Shown here one piece after another: positions 26,010 to 34,804 of a DNA stretch of 64,000 bases. The stretch is taken from contig CALLHY010000057.1 in assembly GCA_938009275.1 (NCBI GenBank), positions 1-64,000 of the forward strand, in the 5' to 3' direction. Both the position numbers and the translations under genes were made by a program. Under the pieces are notes generated by a model. That model saw only the letters and a list, made by a program, of their open reading frames with translations, searched no databases and had not been told where the DNA came from. The stretch's first letter is position 1. The number at the start of each line of letters is the position of its first letter. Origin of the DNA: an uncultured bacterium (GTDB taxonomy: Bacteria > Cloacimonadota > Cloacimonadia > Cloacimonadales > Cloacimonadaceae).

Positions 26010-27350
26010 TTAGAAGTATTTAGCAGCCAGGTCTGCAAGTGCGCTGCGTTCTCCTTTGTCCAAAGTCATGTGCCCCACCAAGGCTTCACCTTTTAGCTTT
26101 TCCACTGCCACAGACAAACCATTACTTTGCGAATCCAGGTAGGGGATGTCTATCTGATATGGGTCTCCGGTTAGCACCAGCTTAGTATTCTTGCCTGCAC
26201 GGGTAATAATGGTTTTCATTTCGTGAGGGCTTAGATTTTGCGCTTCGTCAATTATTATGAACTGGTCTGGCAGGCTTCTTCCGCGAATATAGGTTAGCGG
26301 TTCCAGCTCCAAGAAGCCATAGTCCATAAAGTCCGTTATGCTCGCCTTTTTCTTGTTCTTCATGTTCTCGATGCTCTTATCATCATGCAGCGAAAGCAGA
26401 ATGTCCATGTTATCGTAAATAGGCTGCATCCAAGGATTGAATTTTTCGGATTTTGTGCCGGGCAGATAGCCCAGGTCTTTACCCAGAGGCGAGATGGGAC
26501 GCGAGATAACCAGGCGTGAATACTTGTTTTCTTCTACCACCTTCTGCAGTCCGGCAGCCATTGCCAAAAGAGTTTTACCTGTTCCGGCTTTACCCGACAG
26601 ACTAACCAGCTTGATGTCGTCATCCATCAGCAAATCCAGTGCCATTTCCTGTTCGTAGTTACGGGCGGTGATGCCAAACACCTCTTGCCCCGTGTAGTGC
26701 GAGATTGCATATAATAGATTATGCTCGGCGTGATAGCGCAGGGTTTTTATTATCTCCGGATTGGCTTCATTAACCGCTCTTAGGAACTGATTTGGGAAAA
26801 AGTCGCCATAGATATTGCTTAGATACTTCTTGTTTTCTATCTCTTTAAAAGCTTCCGGCTCTATCTCCAGGTCTTCCCAGCCTGTATAAAACTCGTCATA
26901 TTTAATGGTGTCGGTTTCAAAGTTCTCGGCGTTAATCCCCATGCAATCTGCTTTTATGCGCACGTTTACGTCTTTGGAAACCAGGGTTACCAGCGACTTA
27001 GGATACTTTTCTTTGAAGTATAGCGCAGTGCCGATTATCAGGTTATCATTACGGTCCATAAACAGTAGCTTTGATGCCTGATCGGTAACGTCTCTATTTA
27101 TGGTAACCTGAATAATTCCGCCTTTCTCGGTTGCCACACCTTCTTGCAGGCTGCCCTTCTTGCGCAAAGCATCCAGATATCTGCCAATCTGCCGCGCATT
27201 ACGGCTTTTCTCGTCCACGCCTTTCTTAAACTGGTCTATTTCTTCTATCACTACAATTGGGATTACCACTCTATGCTCATCGAATGAGAAGAGGGCTTGG
27301 GGATTGTGAATTAGCACGTTTGTATCCAATATGAATATCTTGCTTTCCAT
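26010..27350 (-). CDS. PhoH-family ATPase with N-terminal PIN domain
   Basis: 446 residues from ATG 27350, set by a GGAGA just upstream; a longer frame would run into the cupin gene. The N-terminal PIN nuclease-like domain starts KIFILDTNVLIHNPQALF and has acidic residues near EIDQFKKG and DRNDNLIIGTA. The C-terminal PhoH domain has Walker A LSGKAGTGKTLLAMA, Walker B FIIIDEAQNLSPHEMK and LTGDPYQID. PhoH2-type PIN-PhoH proteins are RNA helicase/nucleases. Its cellular role here is not shown. Confidence 0.93.
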   Translation of the reverse strand: MESKIFILDTNVLIHNPQALFSFDEHRVVIPIVVIEEIDQFKKGVDEKSRNARQIGRYLDALRKKGSLQEGVATEKGGIIQVTINRDVTDQASKLLFMDRNDNLIIGTALYFKEKYPKSLVTLVSKDVNVRIKADCMGINAENFETDTIKYDEFYTGWEDLEIEPEAFKEIENKKYLSNIYGDFFPNQFLRAVNEANPEIIKTLRYHAEHNLLYAISHYTGQEVFGITARNYEQEMALDLLMDDDIKLVSLSGKAGTGKTLLAMAAGLQKVVEENKYSRLVISRPISPLGKDLGYLPGTKSEKFNPWMQPIYDNMDILLSLHDDKSIENMKNKKKASITDFMDYGFLELEPLTYIRGRSLPDQFIIIDEAQNLSPHEMKTIITRAGKNTKLVLTGDPYQIDIPYLDSQSNGLSVAVEKLKGEALVGHMTLDKGERSALADLAAKYF

Positions 27351-27384
27351 GTTCGTCTCCGTTTTGTGCGTCGTTTTCTTCAAA

Positions 27385-27888
27385 CTATTTGAACCATCCA
27401 TCCAGCTTTTCGGCGTAATGTGGGAATTCGTCAAGCAGTCTGCTTTTTTCTGCCAGTTCAAAATCGGCATAAGTGAAGGCTGGCCACAATGTGCAGCCAC
27501 AAAAGCTGAATGAATCCTCTTCTATCACCTTTGCCGCAAACCAGGTTTTGGGTGGAATTATCACCTGTTGCAGCTCACCTTTTAGCACGTCTGAGCCAAG
27601 CACAAAGCTTTCCCAGCCTCTTTGCAGGCTAATCTGGTGGATTAGTAGCGGGCTACCGGAGTAGTGATGCCACATTTCTTCGCAGCTAAGCCGGTGCCAG
27701 GCGCATAATTCCGAAGAGGGCAACAGATACAATATGGAAGAGCCTAAAGCTCGTTTGGGGTGTGTAACTTTGCCGGATGCATCTTTGGCATCACCGCTAA
27801 GGGTGCTTTGCCAATTGCGCCTATAATAACCGCCTTCTGGGTGGGGCTGCAGATTTAGCTTATCTACCAGTTCGTGATAGTCTTTCAT
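27385..27888 (-). CDS. Cupin protein of the DUF985 family
   Basis: 167 residues with the DUF985 pattern: LNLQPHPEGGYYRRNW, SSILYLLPSSELCAWHRL, EEMWHHYSGSPLLIHQIS, VIIPPKTWFAA, FCGCTLWPAFTYADFELA. The fold is a single-domain cupin with a His-rich pocket. Substrate unknown. A near-consensus promoter lies just upstream (27924-27952), and phoH follows 34 bases downstream, so they may share a transcript with alr. Confidence 0.88.
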   Translation of the reverse strand: MKDYHELVDKLNLQPHPEGGYYRRNWQSTLSGDAKDASGKVTHPKRALGSSILYLLPSSELCAWHRLSCEEMWHHYSGSPLLIHQISLQRGWESFVLGSDVLKGELQQVIIPPKTWFAAKVIEEDSFSFCGCTLWPAFTYADFELAEKSRLLDEFPHYAEKLDGWFK

Positions 27889-27923
27889 ATTGCATCACCT
27901 CATATTCCGATTCGGATGATGCA

Positions 27924-27952
27924 AGTATTTACAATGGGCAGAGTGAAGTCAA
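27924..27952 (-). promoter_or_regulatory. Sigma-70-type promoter for the cupin gene
   Basis: On the minus strand TTGACT (27947-27952), a 17-base spacer and AATACT (27924-27929) stand about 35 bases before the start codon at 27888. Confidence 0.6.
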
Positions 27953-27977
27953 CATATATTTTGAGGGATAAAAAAAA

Positions 27978-28065
27978 TGGTGCTGAAGGGGGGACTCGAA
28001 CCCCCATGAGCTCATCGCTCACTAGTCCCTGAAACTAGCGTGTATACCAATTTCACCACTTCAGC
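27978..28065 (-). tRNA. tRNA-Leu (anticodon CAG)
   Basis: Acceptor stem GCTGAAG/CTTCAGC, D-arm with TGGTGAAATTGGTA, anticodon loop TTCAGGG between CTAGT and ACTAG, a long variable arm as in class II tRNAs, the T-arm GGGGGTTCGAGTCCCCC, discriminator A and an encoded CCA. A TTGACA lies upstream at about 28085-28090, with a poor -10. Confidence 0.93.
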
Positions 28066-28135
28066 ACATGCTGTAAGTGCCATTTCTGAAATCCCTGCGA
28101 AATTGTCAAGAAAGAAAAGTTCTGCACGCACATCT

Positions 28136-28205
28136 ATTGAGAGGTCGAGAGGTCGAGATGTCGAGAAGGCGAGAGGTGCTGGTGTGCTGGACTCCAGCGA
28201 CACTC
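28136..28205. repeat. Short GAGGTCGA-like tandem repeats
   Basis: Imperfect units GAGAGGTCGA, GAGGTCGA, GATGTCGA and GAAGGCGA run head to tail, followed by GTGCTGGTGTGCTGGACTCC, whose first 15 bases also occur near 1226 on the other strand. No gene is here. Probably intergenic repeat debris. Confidence 0.55.
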
Positions 28206-28296
28206 AACAAGAGATATTAACTCCAAGCGTTATGCGAATAGGCTTAGCCCTCTATCTGCCCATCCACATCATTACTTCATCACCATATCACTTCAT

Positions 28297-30423
28297 CTAC
28301 ATCTTAGTCAGCTTACGCGTATAGCTGCTGTTTCCATAGCCTAATCTGGCAATATATAAGCCACTTGGCACCGAGACACCCTTTTGGTCTTTTCCGTCCC
28401 ACATCAGTTCATTTTCACCTGCTTGCAGAAAGGTTTCGGGTAGTTCCGTTACCAGTTGTCCTTTTATATTATACACCTTCAGGCTAATCTTTCCGCTTTG
28501 GGGCAGCGAAAAGCTAAGCTTAGAGCCAGAAGAAAAGGGATTTGGATAGCTGGTAAGCATTAGTTCGGGAACTGGAACAAGCGAGGCATCCTCCACATTA
28601 ACGCTTTGCAGATTGTGAATGCTAAAGCCGTTGTAGTCATTTGCCGTGTATAAAAGACCATCGGAGACAAACATCTCGATAGTGCTAACACCCATGGCAT
28701 AGGTGTAAATCAGGTTAGGTGACTGCGGATTGGTGATATCGTACACGCTAATCTCGTTCCAATTGGTATCCGAAATGTACAGCCTGTTACCATGGATTAA
28801 ACATCGGTTAATCTTACTGGTAGGGCGTGGCAATATAGTGCCTATCAGATTATAGATCGTTAAATCCACTATTTGCAAACCTGCCTCACTATCTGCTACA
28901 AATGCCACATCACCGGTAACTGCTACATCAGTTGCTGATCCTGGTGTATCATAAAAAGCAGAAAGATATGGACTAAGCGGATTACTGATGCCTATTATCT
29001 GTAACCCAGAACCAAAAGCTGCCACATAAGCCCGATTGTCCACCAGCATCACCGTAAATGCATGCCCGCTGCCATCGTAGGCTCCGCAAAGAAAGGGATT
29101 GGACGGATTGGTGACATTAACTACCATCAATCCGGAATAATAATCTGCCACATAAGCATAATCCCCGATAACCGCAACCGAGTAAGCATAACCAGGTGTG
29201 TTGCAGGTACCCATCAGAACAGGATTACTGGGATTGGATACATCAACTATCTGCAACCCTAATTCATACGAAGCAATGTAAGCAAGATTGCCCACCACGC
29301 AAACATCCATAACATAATCGGGAGAAGCGTAAGAGCCCATCAAAGCTGGGCTTTGGAGGTTGTTGATATTCACTACATGCAGCCCTTCCAGTTCATCCAG
29401 TATATATGCTCTATCCCCACTTATATTAACGGAGCATAGCTGTCCCAGATTGCTGATGGAAGATACCATCGCAGGATTAGCAGGGCTGCTGCAATCAACA
29501 ATCTGCAAACCGGCATTGTTATCGGCAATATAGGCAATACCATCTGCAACAGAAACCGCATAAACATAATCTGGCGTATCATAAGCACCTAAAAGTAATG
29601 GATAAGTAGGATTGCTGATGTCTATCATTTGCATACCAGCAAAACCCTTTGCCACAAAGGCAACATTGCCTGCAAGAGTTACTGACCAGACTTCGCCTGA
29701 AGTGTTGAATGTGCCTTCAATCCACGGATTTAGCTCATCGGACACATTTACAATCTTCAACCCATCTTCACCACAGGCCATATAGACATAATTGCCCTGT
29801 ACACATACAGAAATAGCCGCTCCGCCATAGATGAGGCGACTCACTGGTGTTGGATTGCGGAGATTCAACACATTCATAATCTGCAAACCGCTCCACCCTA
29901 AGGACACATAGGCTCTGCCTCTTGCAACTGCAATCGACACCGCATTATTCATCGTAAGATAAGAACTGATCAGAACTGGAGTCTGCGGATCATCCACATT
30001 TAGAATCAAGAATCCCGTATGCCCATCTGCCACGTAGAGGATGTTGCCAACCAGTGCTAAGGACTGAGCGTAACCAGGAGTGTTATAAGAACCTACCAAC
30101 ATTGGGCTTTGCGGATTGGACACATCAATTATCCCCACTCCGGATTGACCAAGTGCTAAATATGCATAATTACCAGAAACTGTTATATGCGACACTACAT
30201 CACCAGTGTAGTAGCTGCCCAACAATATTGGATTTTGTGGATTGGTTACATCAATTATCAGCAGTTCTGCCTCAGTGTCTGCAACATAGGCGATGTTTCC
30301 TACTGCTGTTACAGTCTTGGCGTTGTTTTGTGTTGCGTAATCTCCCAATTTGTGGCACACACCACCCAGCGACAAAAAGATACAAAACAAGCATACGCTT
30401 AAGATAATATCTTTAATTCTCAT
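28297..30423 (-). CDS. Secreted LVIVD-repeat protein with Por-type sorting domain
   Basis: 708 residues. A signal peptide (RIKDIILSVCLFCIFLSLGG) precedes about a dozen repeats of the LVIVD type, each built on a pattern such as VVGNLAYIASYELGLQIVDV then SNPSNPVLMGTCNTPGYAYS. These form beta-propeller-like structures on the cell surface. The C-terminus is a classical type IX sorting domain: LTSYPNPFSSGSKLSFSLP, KVYNIKGQLV, WDGKDQKGVSVPSGLYIARL. It should be exported by the Por system encoded at 5462-11505. Adhesion or sensing are possible roles but not shown. Confidence 0.9.
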   Translation of the reverse strand: MRIKDIILSVCLFCIFLSLGGVCHKLGDYATQNNAKTVTAVGNIAYVADTEAELLIIDVTNPQNPILLGSYYTGDVVSHITVSGNYAYLALGQSGVGIIDVSNPQSPMLVGSYNTPGYAQSLALVGNILYVADGHTGFLILNVDDPQTPVLISSYLTMNNAVSIAVARGRAYVSLGWSGLQIMNVLNLRNPTPVSRLIYGGAAISVCVQGNYVYMACGEDGLKIVNVSDELNPWIEGTFNTSGEVWSVTLAGNVAFVAKGFAGMQMIDISNPTYPLLLGAYDTPDYVYAVSVADGIAYIADNNAGLQIVDCSSPANPAMVSSISNLGQLCSVNISGDRAYILDELEGLHVVNINNLQSPALMGSYASPDYVMDVCVVGNLAYIASYELGLQIVDVSNPSNPVLMGTCNTPGYAYSVAVIGDYAYVADYYSGLMVVNVTNPSNPFLCGAYDGSGHAFTVMLVDNRAYVAAFGSGLQIIGISNPLSPYLSAFYDTPGSATDVAVTGDVAFVADSEAGLQIVDLTIYNLIGTILPRPTSKINRCLIHGNRLYISDTNWNEISVYDITNPQSPNLIYTYAMGVSTIEMFVSDGLLYTANDYNGFSIHNLQSVNVEDASLVPVPELMLTSYPNPFSSGSKLSFSLPQSGKISLKVYNIKGQLVTELPETFLQAGENELMWDGKDQKGVSVPSGLYIARLGYGNSSYTRKLTKM

Positions 30424-30511
30424 CTTTCCTACCTCCTACCTTGCTTTTGGTTTTATGCCATTTCAGCCCGCTACGGCTGTGGCTAAGCTGCCACTGTAAG
30501 GGCTGTGAATA

Positions 30512-30538
30512 GCATTATGTAAGAATTTTACATAGTGC
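30512..30538 (-). promoter_or_regulatory. Palindrome over the promoter region of the LVIVD gene
   Basis: GCATTATGTAA-GAAT-TTTACATAGTGC is an almost perfect 27-base inverted repeat. On the minus strand a TTGACA lies just upstream and a possible pair TTGCAC-17-TAATGC runs through it. It is about 90 bases before the start codon at 30423 and could be a repressor or activator site. Confidence 0.45.
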
Positions 30539-30607
30539 AACTTATGTCAAGATAATTGTGAGGTGGTGTGTTGCCTTAAAAGGCTTGATTCGGGGGTGCT
30601 CTGGTAC

Positions 30608-30736
30608 GAGGGGTTCCGCTAAAGCTCCACACCCTCGCTATGTTGTGACGCCCATAAAGGGCTAACGGGGTTTTGGTTGACATCCATCGAGGGGTTTCGT
30701 TAAAGCTACACACCCTCGCTATGTTGTGACGCCCAT
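30608..30736. repeat. Two 48-base direct repeats, 81 bases apart
   Basis: Copies 30608-30655 and 30689-30736 share GAGGGGTT-CG-TAAAGCT-CACACCCTCGCTATGTTGTGACGCCCAT with four differences. They lie at the left edge of the accessory module. They could be recombination sites or a tandem duplication. Confidence 0.7.
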
Positions 30737-30771
30737 CACCCCCGATAACAGCAAAACCAACCCAGTGCTAT

Positions 30772-30803
30772 AGCCAGAAATTGATGTATTGATGAAATTG
30801 ATG
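30772..30803 (-). repeat. 3'-end motif, copy E (after primase-helicase 1)
   Basis: Read on the minus strand: CATCAATTTCATCAATACAT, then CAATTTCTGGCT. It follows the minus-strand gene ending at 30873, in the same sense. It also shares a preceding TCGGAGGGCAT with copy D at 42349. Confidence 0.7.
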
Positions 30804-30872
30804 CCCTCCGACAGCACAGCAATCTATCCTAAGCTACACTATTACAGCATAAGACTCGCGCCTTATTCAGGC

Positions 30873-33332
30873 TTACAACAGCACCGGATTAAGCCGATAT
30901 TGCCTTGCAATTCTGTTATTGTAACCAACGCCGATATCCATGGCGATAACCGCTTGTTTATCAACCAGCGAGTTTATGCAGGTATTAAAGTCTCTGCCAT
31001 TCATCCGGCTGGCAGTTAGCAAGCGGCTATGAGATATATCTTTATCATGCACAGTGTTGCGAATCAGGCTTACGATATTCTTTTCATCCTGCAACCTGCT
31101 ACCTTCACTAAAGCTAACCATTACCGGCATAGCGTTTTCAAAGTAGTAATCGCACAGATACATAGCTTCCTTAGCCGTATCCAAATCAAGCTTATTGGTA
31201 TCGAAGAAGCGTTTTAGGCGGCAGTTCTCATCTGCTTCTTTCATTTCTTGCCAGTGCTTCATGGCAAAACCAAGAATACACAGCTTATACCAATACCCGT
31301 CATATATCCTTGTAAAATATGAAGTAGTGCTATCTCCGCGCTTGTTCTTTAATGCTTGCTTAAACTTTTTGGTATATATCTCCTGCCGCCACAATTCTGT
31401 TTCATGGTTCATGCTAAGAATATGTCTTCCGGTAAGATTACGAAATACTTCCACCACTTCGCCCAGTTTTTTAATCTCATCTTCGGGTGCCTTGGTATTG
31501 CGGGAATCAAAATTCAAACCCTCCAAATCTACATTGCGAATGAAGCAATACAGAAAACGGGGTAAAAAGCCATTGTTCCTATCAGAGCTATTCTTCAGTT
31601 CTTTGAACAATGCCTCCGGTGTAGTGGCACCAAGAATACTAAGTGCAGGGTGGTTTATCCATGCATCCACTTCCATTTTTGCTATCGACTGGCTTTGACC
31701 ATCATACAGATTGGTGAGATCCAACATCATGCCGCTATTATAGCTCTTGTTCATATCCTGCAACCAGCCAGCCATTTCATTTTTTACTATTAAGCGAATG
31801 GAATCTATCGATAATAGCTCCAGCAATCTGGCGTGAGTGGTGTTTTTTACTATTATGCTGGCATTATTTCTGTCTTTTGCCACCATATCTTTTAGCGACT
31901 GCAAGTGGCTATCCATAATGTTATTTACGGCAAGATTCAGAGTGGTGGTTTTACGCGAATAGCCCGATTCACCTATAATCATGGCGTAAACACTGCAAAA
32001 TACAGTCTGTCCCGCTGCATGCATGCCTATGCGATTTCCAATGTTGCAGGCAAGGCTGGGGATAAGGGCAGTAATCTTCGCACCGGGACTGCTATCGGTA
32101 ATTTTGTCTGCGTGAAAAAGGAAGTTTTGCATATACTCAGGCAGTTTGTTTATATCCAGCTTCACATCCTCCGGTTCTCCATAGATGTATTTCAGCTCTG
32201 GAAAAGCTTCCAGATTACGGTCTTTACCCGTATAGATAACGCTGTTGAAACCATGCACTCTGGCTATGTGAAACAGGCTTGCCAGCCCAACAGAAGAATA
32301 CTTTCCCAGCGAGTTCCACACTTTATTCAGGCTCTCAGCTTTATCCTGATAATAGGGGTTATGTTGAAACAGCGACCAATAATACAATCCCTTAACCGCA
32401 CCATATTGATTGTATAGAGCCATTCCACAGCGTATCCAATCGCGATAGCTTATCTTGCAATTGCACAAATGCTCCAGAGCTTGTTTTACATAATGCTCAC
32501 TAAGATTTGGTATTACTTCGGTTTTATCCAGAGTTTCAGAGGCTATGTGCTGTAGCTGGGAATCAATTTCTGCATGTCCACTGCTCCAAACACCTGTAAA
32601 TACCGTTTCCGGCAAAGGCTCTTCCACAGCGCAGTCTTCTGTAGCGCAGCCTTCTGTAGCACAGCATGCCGCCACTGCGTAACTTTCCACACTGTTTCCT
32701 GTATCTTTCGCAGGATTAGCATCCTGCGCCACTGCGTAATCTTCCACAGGAAAGGGAATAGCTGCGTGATTATCCACCAGATTAGGGTCATAGCTTACAA
32801 AACAAGCTCTGCTACGGTCGGGCGTGTTATCTGCCTTATATCCCGTTTGCTGCTCTATCTCCCATATCAACCTGTTCCAAATGCGGGCATATTGAGCGGC
32901 ATCTTTTACCGGTGAACTGAATAGCACCACAGCTTTTATGCCATTACGCGGGGAAAGGAAAGCGTAGCGAACATAGGGGATTTCTGCTTTCAGGCTTTGG
33001 GCAAGTATTTCCGCATCCGCCACATTATCAAAATCCAACACTAAGCCGCTGCTCTCGGTAACGTTTTCCTCACAGCGTTTGCCTTTAAGCTTGCCCATAA
33101 TAAAGTATGGTAGATACAGCTTTAGCTGCTTTGCCAGCTCTGGATTTTCTTGCTTGCGGATTTTCTCTATGGCAGCACGATAGGTTCCGCTCTGGATGCG
33201 AAACATTATGTCACTTAAGGGCCATTCGGTTAGCTCTTGCGGTTTGCGGATATCCGATCCCAGGCTAACGCATACTGTTTGTGGTTGCGCTGTTGCGCTT
33301 GCTTCCGGCTTTGTGATAGTTACATTTGGCAT
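30873..33332 (-). CDS. VirE-N/PriCT-2/DUF3987 primase-helicase-like protein 1
   Basis: 819 residues from ATG 33332 behind TTGGAG. Residues about 45-200 are a BT4734-like (VirE N-terminal) domain related to archaeo-eukaryotic primases: the acidic LVLDFDN, SPRNGIKAVV and DRSRACFVSYDP. Residues about 270-350 resemble PriCT-2 (ALEHLCNCKISYRDWIRCGMALY). The rest is DUF3987, with a P-loop-like GESGYSRKTTT near residue 455. Such proteins sit in plasmids, phages and integrative elements and are thought to prime or unwind DNA. A paralogue of the same layout lies at 39982, pointing the other way. Confidence 0.85.
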   Translation of the reverse strand: MPNVTITKPEASATAQPQTVCVSLGSDIRKPQELTEWPLSDIMFRIQSGTYRAAIEKIRKQENPELAKQLKLYLPYFIMGKLKGKRCEENVTESSGLVLDFDNVADAEILAQSLKAEIPYVRYAFLSPRNGIKAVVLFSSPVKDAAQYARIWNRLIWEIEQQTGYKADNTPDRSRACFVSYDPNLVDNHAAIPFPVEDYAVAQDANPAKDTGNSVESYAVAACCATEGCATEDCAVEEPLPETVFTGVWSSGHAEIDSQLQHIASETLDKTEVIPNLSEHYVKQALEHLCNCKISYRDWIRCGMALYNQYGAVKGLYYWSLFQHNPYYQDKAESLNKVWNSLGKYSSVGLASLFHIARVHGFNSVIYTGKDRNLEAFPELKYIYGEPEDVKLDINKLPEYMQNFLFHADKITDSSPGAKITALIPSLACNIGNRIGMHAAGQTVFCSVYAMIIGESGYSRKTTTLNLAVNNIMDSHLQSLKDMVAKDRNNASIIVKNTTHARLLELLSIDSIRLIVKNEMAGWLQDMNKSYNSGMMLDLTNLYDGQSQSIAKMEVDAWINHPALSILGATTPEALFKELKNSSDRNNGFLPRFLYCFIRNVDLEGLNFDSRNTKAPEDEIKKLGEVVEVFRNLTGRHILSMNHETELWRQEIYTKKFKQALKNKRGDSTTSYFTRIYDGYWYKLCILGFAMKHWQEMKEADENCRLKRFFDTNKLDLDTAKEAMYLCDYYFENAMPVMVSFSEGSRLQDEKNIVSLIRNTVHDKDISHSRLLTASRMNGRDFNTCINSLVDKQAVIAMDIGVGYNNRIARQYRLNPVLL

Positions 33333-33392
33333 GTTGTTCTCCAAAAAGTTTATTCAGGGCAGCCGAATAAAAATAGAGCTACCCCTACAAAC

Positions 33393-33407
33393 TGATAAGG
33401 AGAACAA
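33393..33407 (-). promoter_or_regulatory. Upstream motif copy 1, TTGTTCTCCTTATCA
   Basis: About 60 bases before the start of primase-helicase 1 in the gene sense, followed by TTTGTAGGGGTAGC. Two more copies with the same orientation to a gene lie at 38445 and 39010. Confidence 0.55.
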
Positions 33408-33473
33408 AGATTCCCTATAACGTGTGTTGGAATCCATTTTGTAACATACTTCACAAAAGACCGCAGATATCAC

Positions 33474-33524
33474 TTGACTAAAATCACTATTAAATGAGCA
33501 TACACTCATCGCATTGTAATGAGT
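33474..33524 (+). promoter_or_regulatory. Putative promoter and operator of the restriction-modification locus
   Basis: TTGACT at 33474, 17 bases, then AGCATA at 33497 make a weak sigma-70 promoter. It overlaps three arms, ATGAG, CTCAT and ATGAG (33494-33524), that can pair in two ways. This fits a controlled R-M promoter and supports the downstream GTG start of the first methyltransferase. Confidence 0.35.
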
Positions 33525-33577
33525 ATAATAATGTTGTGTACAAACTCAGTAAAGCGAAACAGAGATGGAGGATTAGA

Positions 33578-34801
33578 GTGCTGATTGAAAACATAAAGCC
33601 AATGACTGAAGCACTTTTTGGCAAGGGGGTTGAACTTCTTCCAAAAGTAAACGAGCTGTTTGAACTTGAGTTAGCATACTTGGAGTATAGCGTATTATCC
33701 CCAAGTGAATTACTTAAAAATACAGCTTACTTTAAATCAGTTAATGGTATTAAATCAAGACATTATTGTCTATACTCATCTACAGCGGAGCTTACCCAAG
33801 AAGATAAGTTCATCGAAGATAGTGGGAATTACTCATCAGCATATGCTAGTCATGGTCTATTCCCGTATAGGGGAAAATTTCACCCCCAGATGATAAAAGC
33901 ACTTATAAATATCGCTGGAGTACAAAAGGGGGATATGATTCTTGACCCGATGGCTGGAAGCGGAACTACAAACATTGAGGCCGCATTGATGGGAATAGAT
34001 TCGTATGCGCTTGATGTAAGTCCATTCTGCCAGTTTATGATTAACACAAAGTATCAATCCCTTACAATAGATCCGCAATTACTAGAGTACTTACCCGGAA
34101 GTGCGGAAGAATTGTTCGCATACTTCTCAAAAGGCGACGTGATAAATAGGCTCGATTCAGTTGTAGAAAATGAAAAAAGAAAGGTTTATAATCTAGCGTT
34201 TTTGGCATACTTGGATGCCCTTGGATACTCAAAGAGAGTAAAAATGTCCAATCATGAACAGCTATTTATCAAAGTCCTAAATAAGTATCATACTTCAATC
34301 AAATCATTTACAACTAATGAGTACTACTCAAGAGAAGAAATCGGTAATGTAAGTATTCTTATGGACTGTGACGCTACAAACATTAGCCTACCAGTCGATA
34401 GCGTAGATTGCATTATTACATCTCCTCCCTATTCGTTTGCAATTGATTACATGGAGAATGACAGAGACCAACTACGATTTCTTGGTTACGATCCTGACGA
34501 ACTAAAGACTAGACTTATAGGGTTAAAGGGTAAGAATAAAGAGGATAAGCTGTTTAACTATTTTGCTGATATGAAACTTGTGTGCTCTGAGGCTGCCAGA
34601 GTATTGAAGAACGGCAAGTATTTTATCGTGATAATAGGCTCTAACACAAACCAAACAGGTGGTGTTAGGCTAGAACATTCAGTTATTGAATCAGCTAGAT
34701 CAAGTGGAATGACTTTAGTAAAAAGTATGCTAAAGCCGATAAGGGGCATGCGGAATACAATGAAAGATGAATACATACTATTTTTCAGAAAGGAGATTTA
34801 A
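33578..34801 (+). CDS. DNA methyltransferase 1 of an R-M system (SPPY type)
   Basis: S-adenosylmethionine-dependent DNA methylase. The SAM-binding motif ILDPMAGSGTTNIEA (about residue 121) precedes the catalytic TSPPYS (about residue 281) and SFAIDYMENDRDQLRFLGY. SPPY is typical of cytosine-N4 methylases, though adenine is possible. I choose GTG 33578, 6 bases after a perfect GGAGG, giving about 407 residues. An in-frame ATG at 33494 has no ribosome site and lies inside the likely promoter. It is followed at once by a nuclease and a second methylase. The DNA is noticeably more AT-rich than neighbouring genes, suggesting acquisition. Confidence 0.88.
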   Translation: MLIENIKPMTEALFGKGVELLPKVNELFELELAYLEYSVLSPSELLKNTAYFKSVNGIKSRHYCLYSSTAELTQEDKFIEDSGNYSSAYASHGLFPYRGKFHPQMIKALINIAGVQKGDMILDPMAGSGTTNIEAALMGIDSYALDVSPFCQFMINTKYQSLTIDPQLLEYLPGSAEELFAYFSKGDVINRLDSVVENEKRKVYNLAFLAYLDALGYSKRVKMSNHEQLFIKVLNKYHTSIKSFTTNEYYSREEIGNVSILMDCDATNISLPVDSVDCIITSPPYSFAIDYMENDRDQLRFLGYDPDELKTRLIGLKGKNKEDKLFNYFADMKLVCSEAARVLKNGKYFIVIIGSNTNQTGGVRLEHSVIESARSSGMTLVKSMLKPIRGMRNTMKDEYILFFRKEI

Positions 34802-34804
34802 GCG

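Larger units (their letters stand above)
30424..30872. other. Intergenic stretch with operator-like palindrome and direct repeats
   Basis: No gene seen. It holds the palindrome at 30512-30538, the 48-base direct repeats at 30608-30736 and the 3' motif at 30772-30803, each listed separately. It forms the left edge of the accessory module. Confidence 0.5.

Noticed and set aside
28136..28180. GAGGTCGA repeats as a CRISPR array
   Set aside because: Units are about 8-10 bases, adjacent without spacers, and there are no cas genes.
31195..32417. Long plus-strand frames antisense to primase-helicase 1
   Set aside because: Shadow frames of a well-supported coding region; their peptides show no domain pattern.
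33494..33577. ATG 33494 as start of the first methyltransferase
   Set aside because: No ribosome site; it falls inside the probable promoter and operator, whereas GTG 33578 has a perfect GGAGG. It remains possible.
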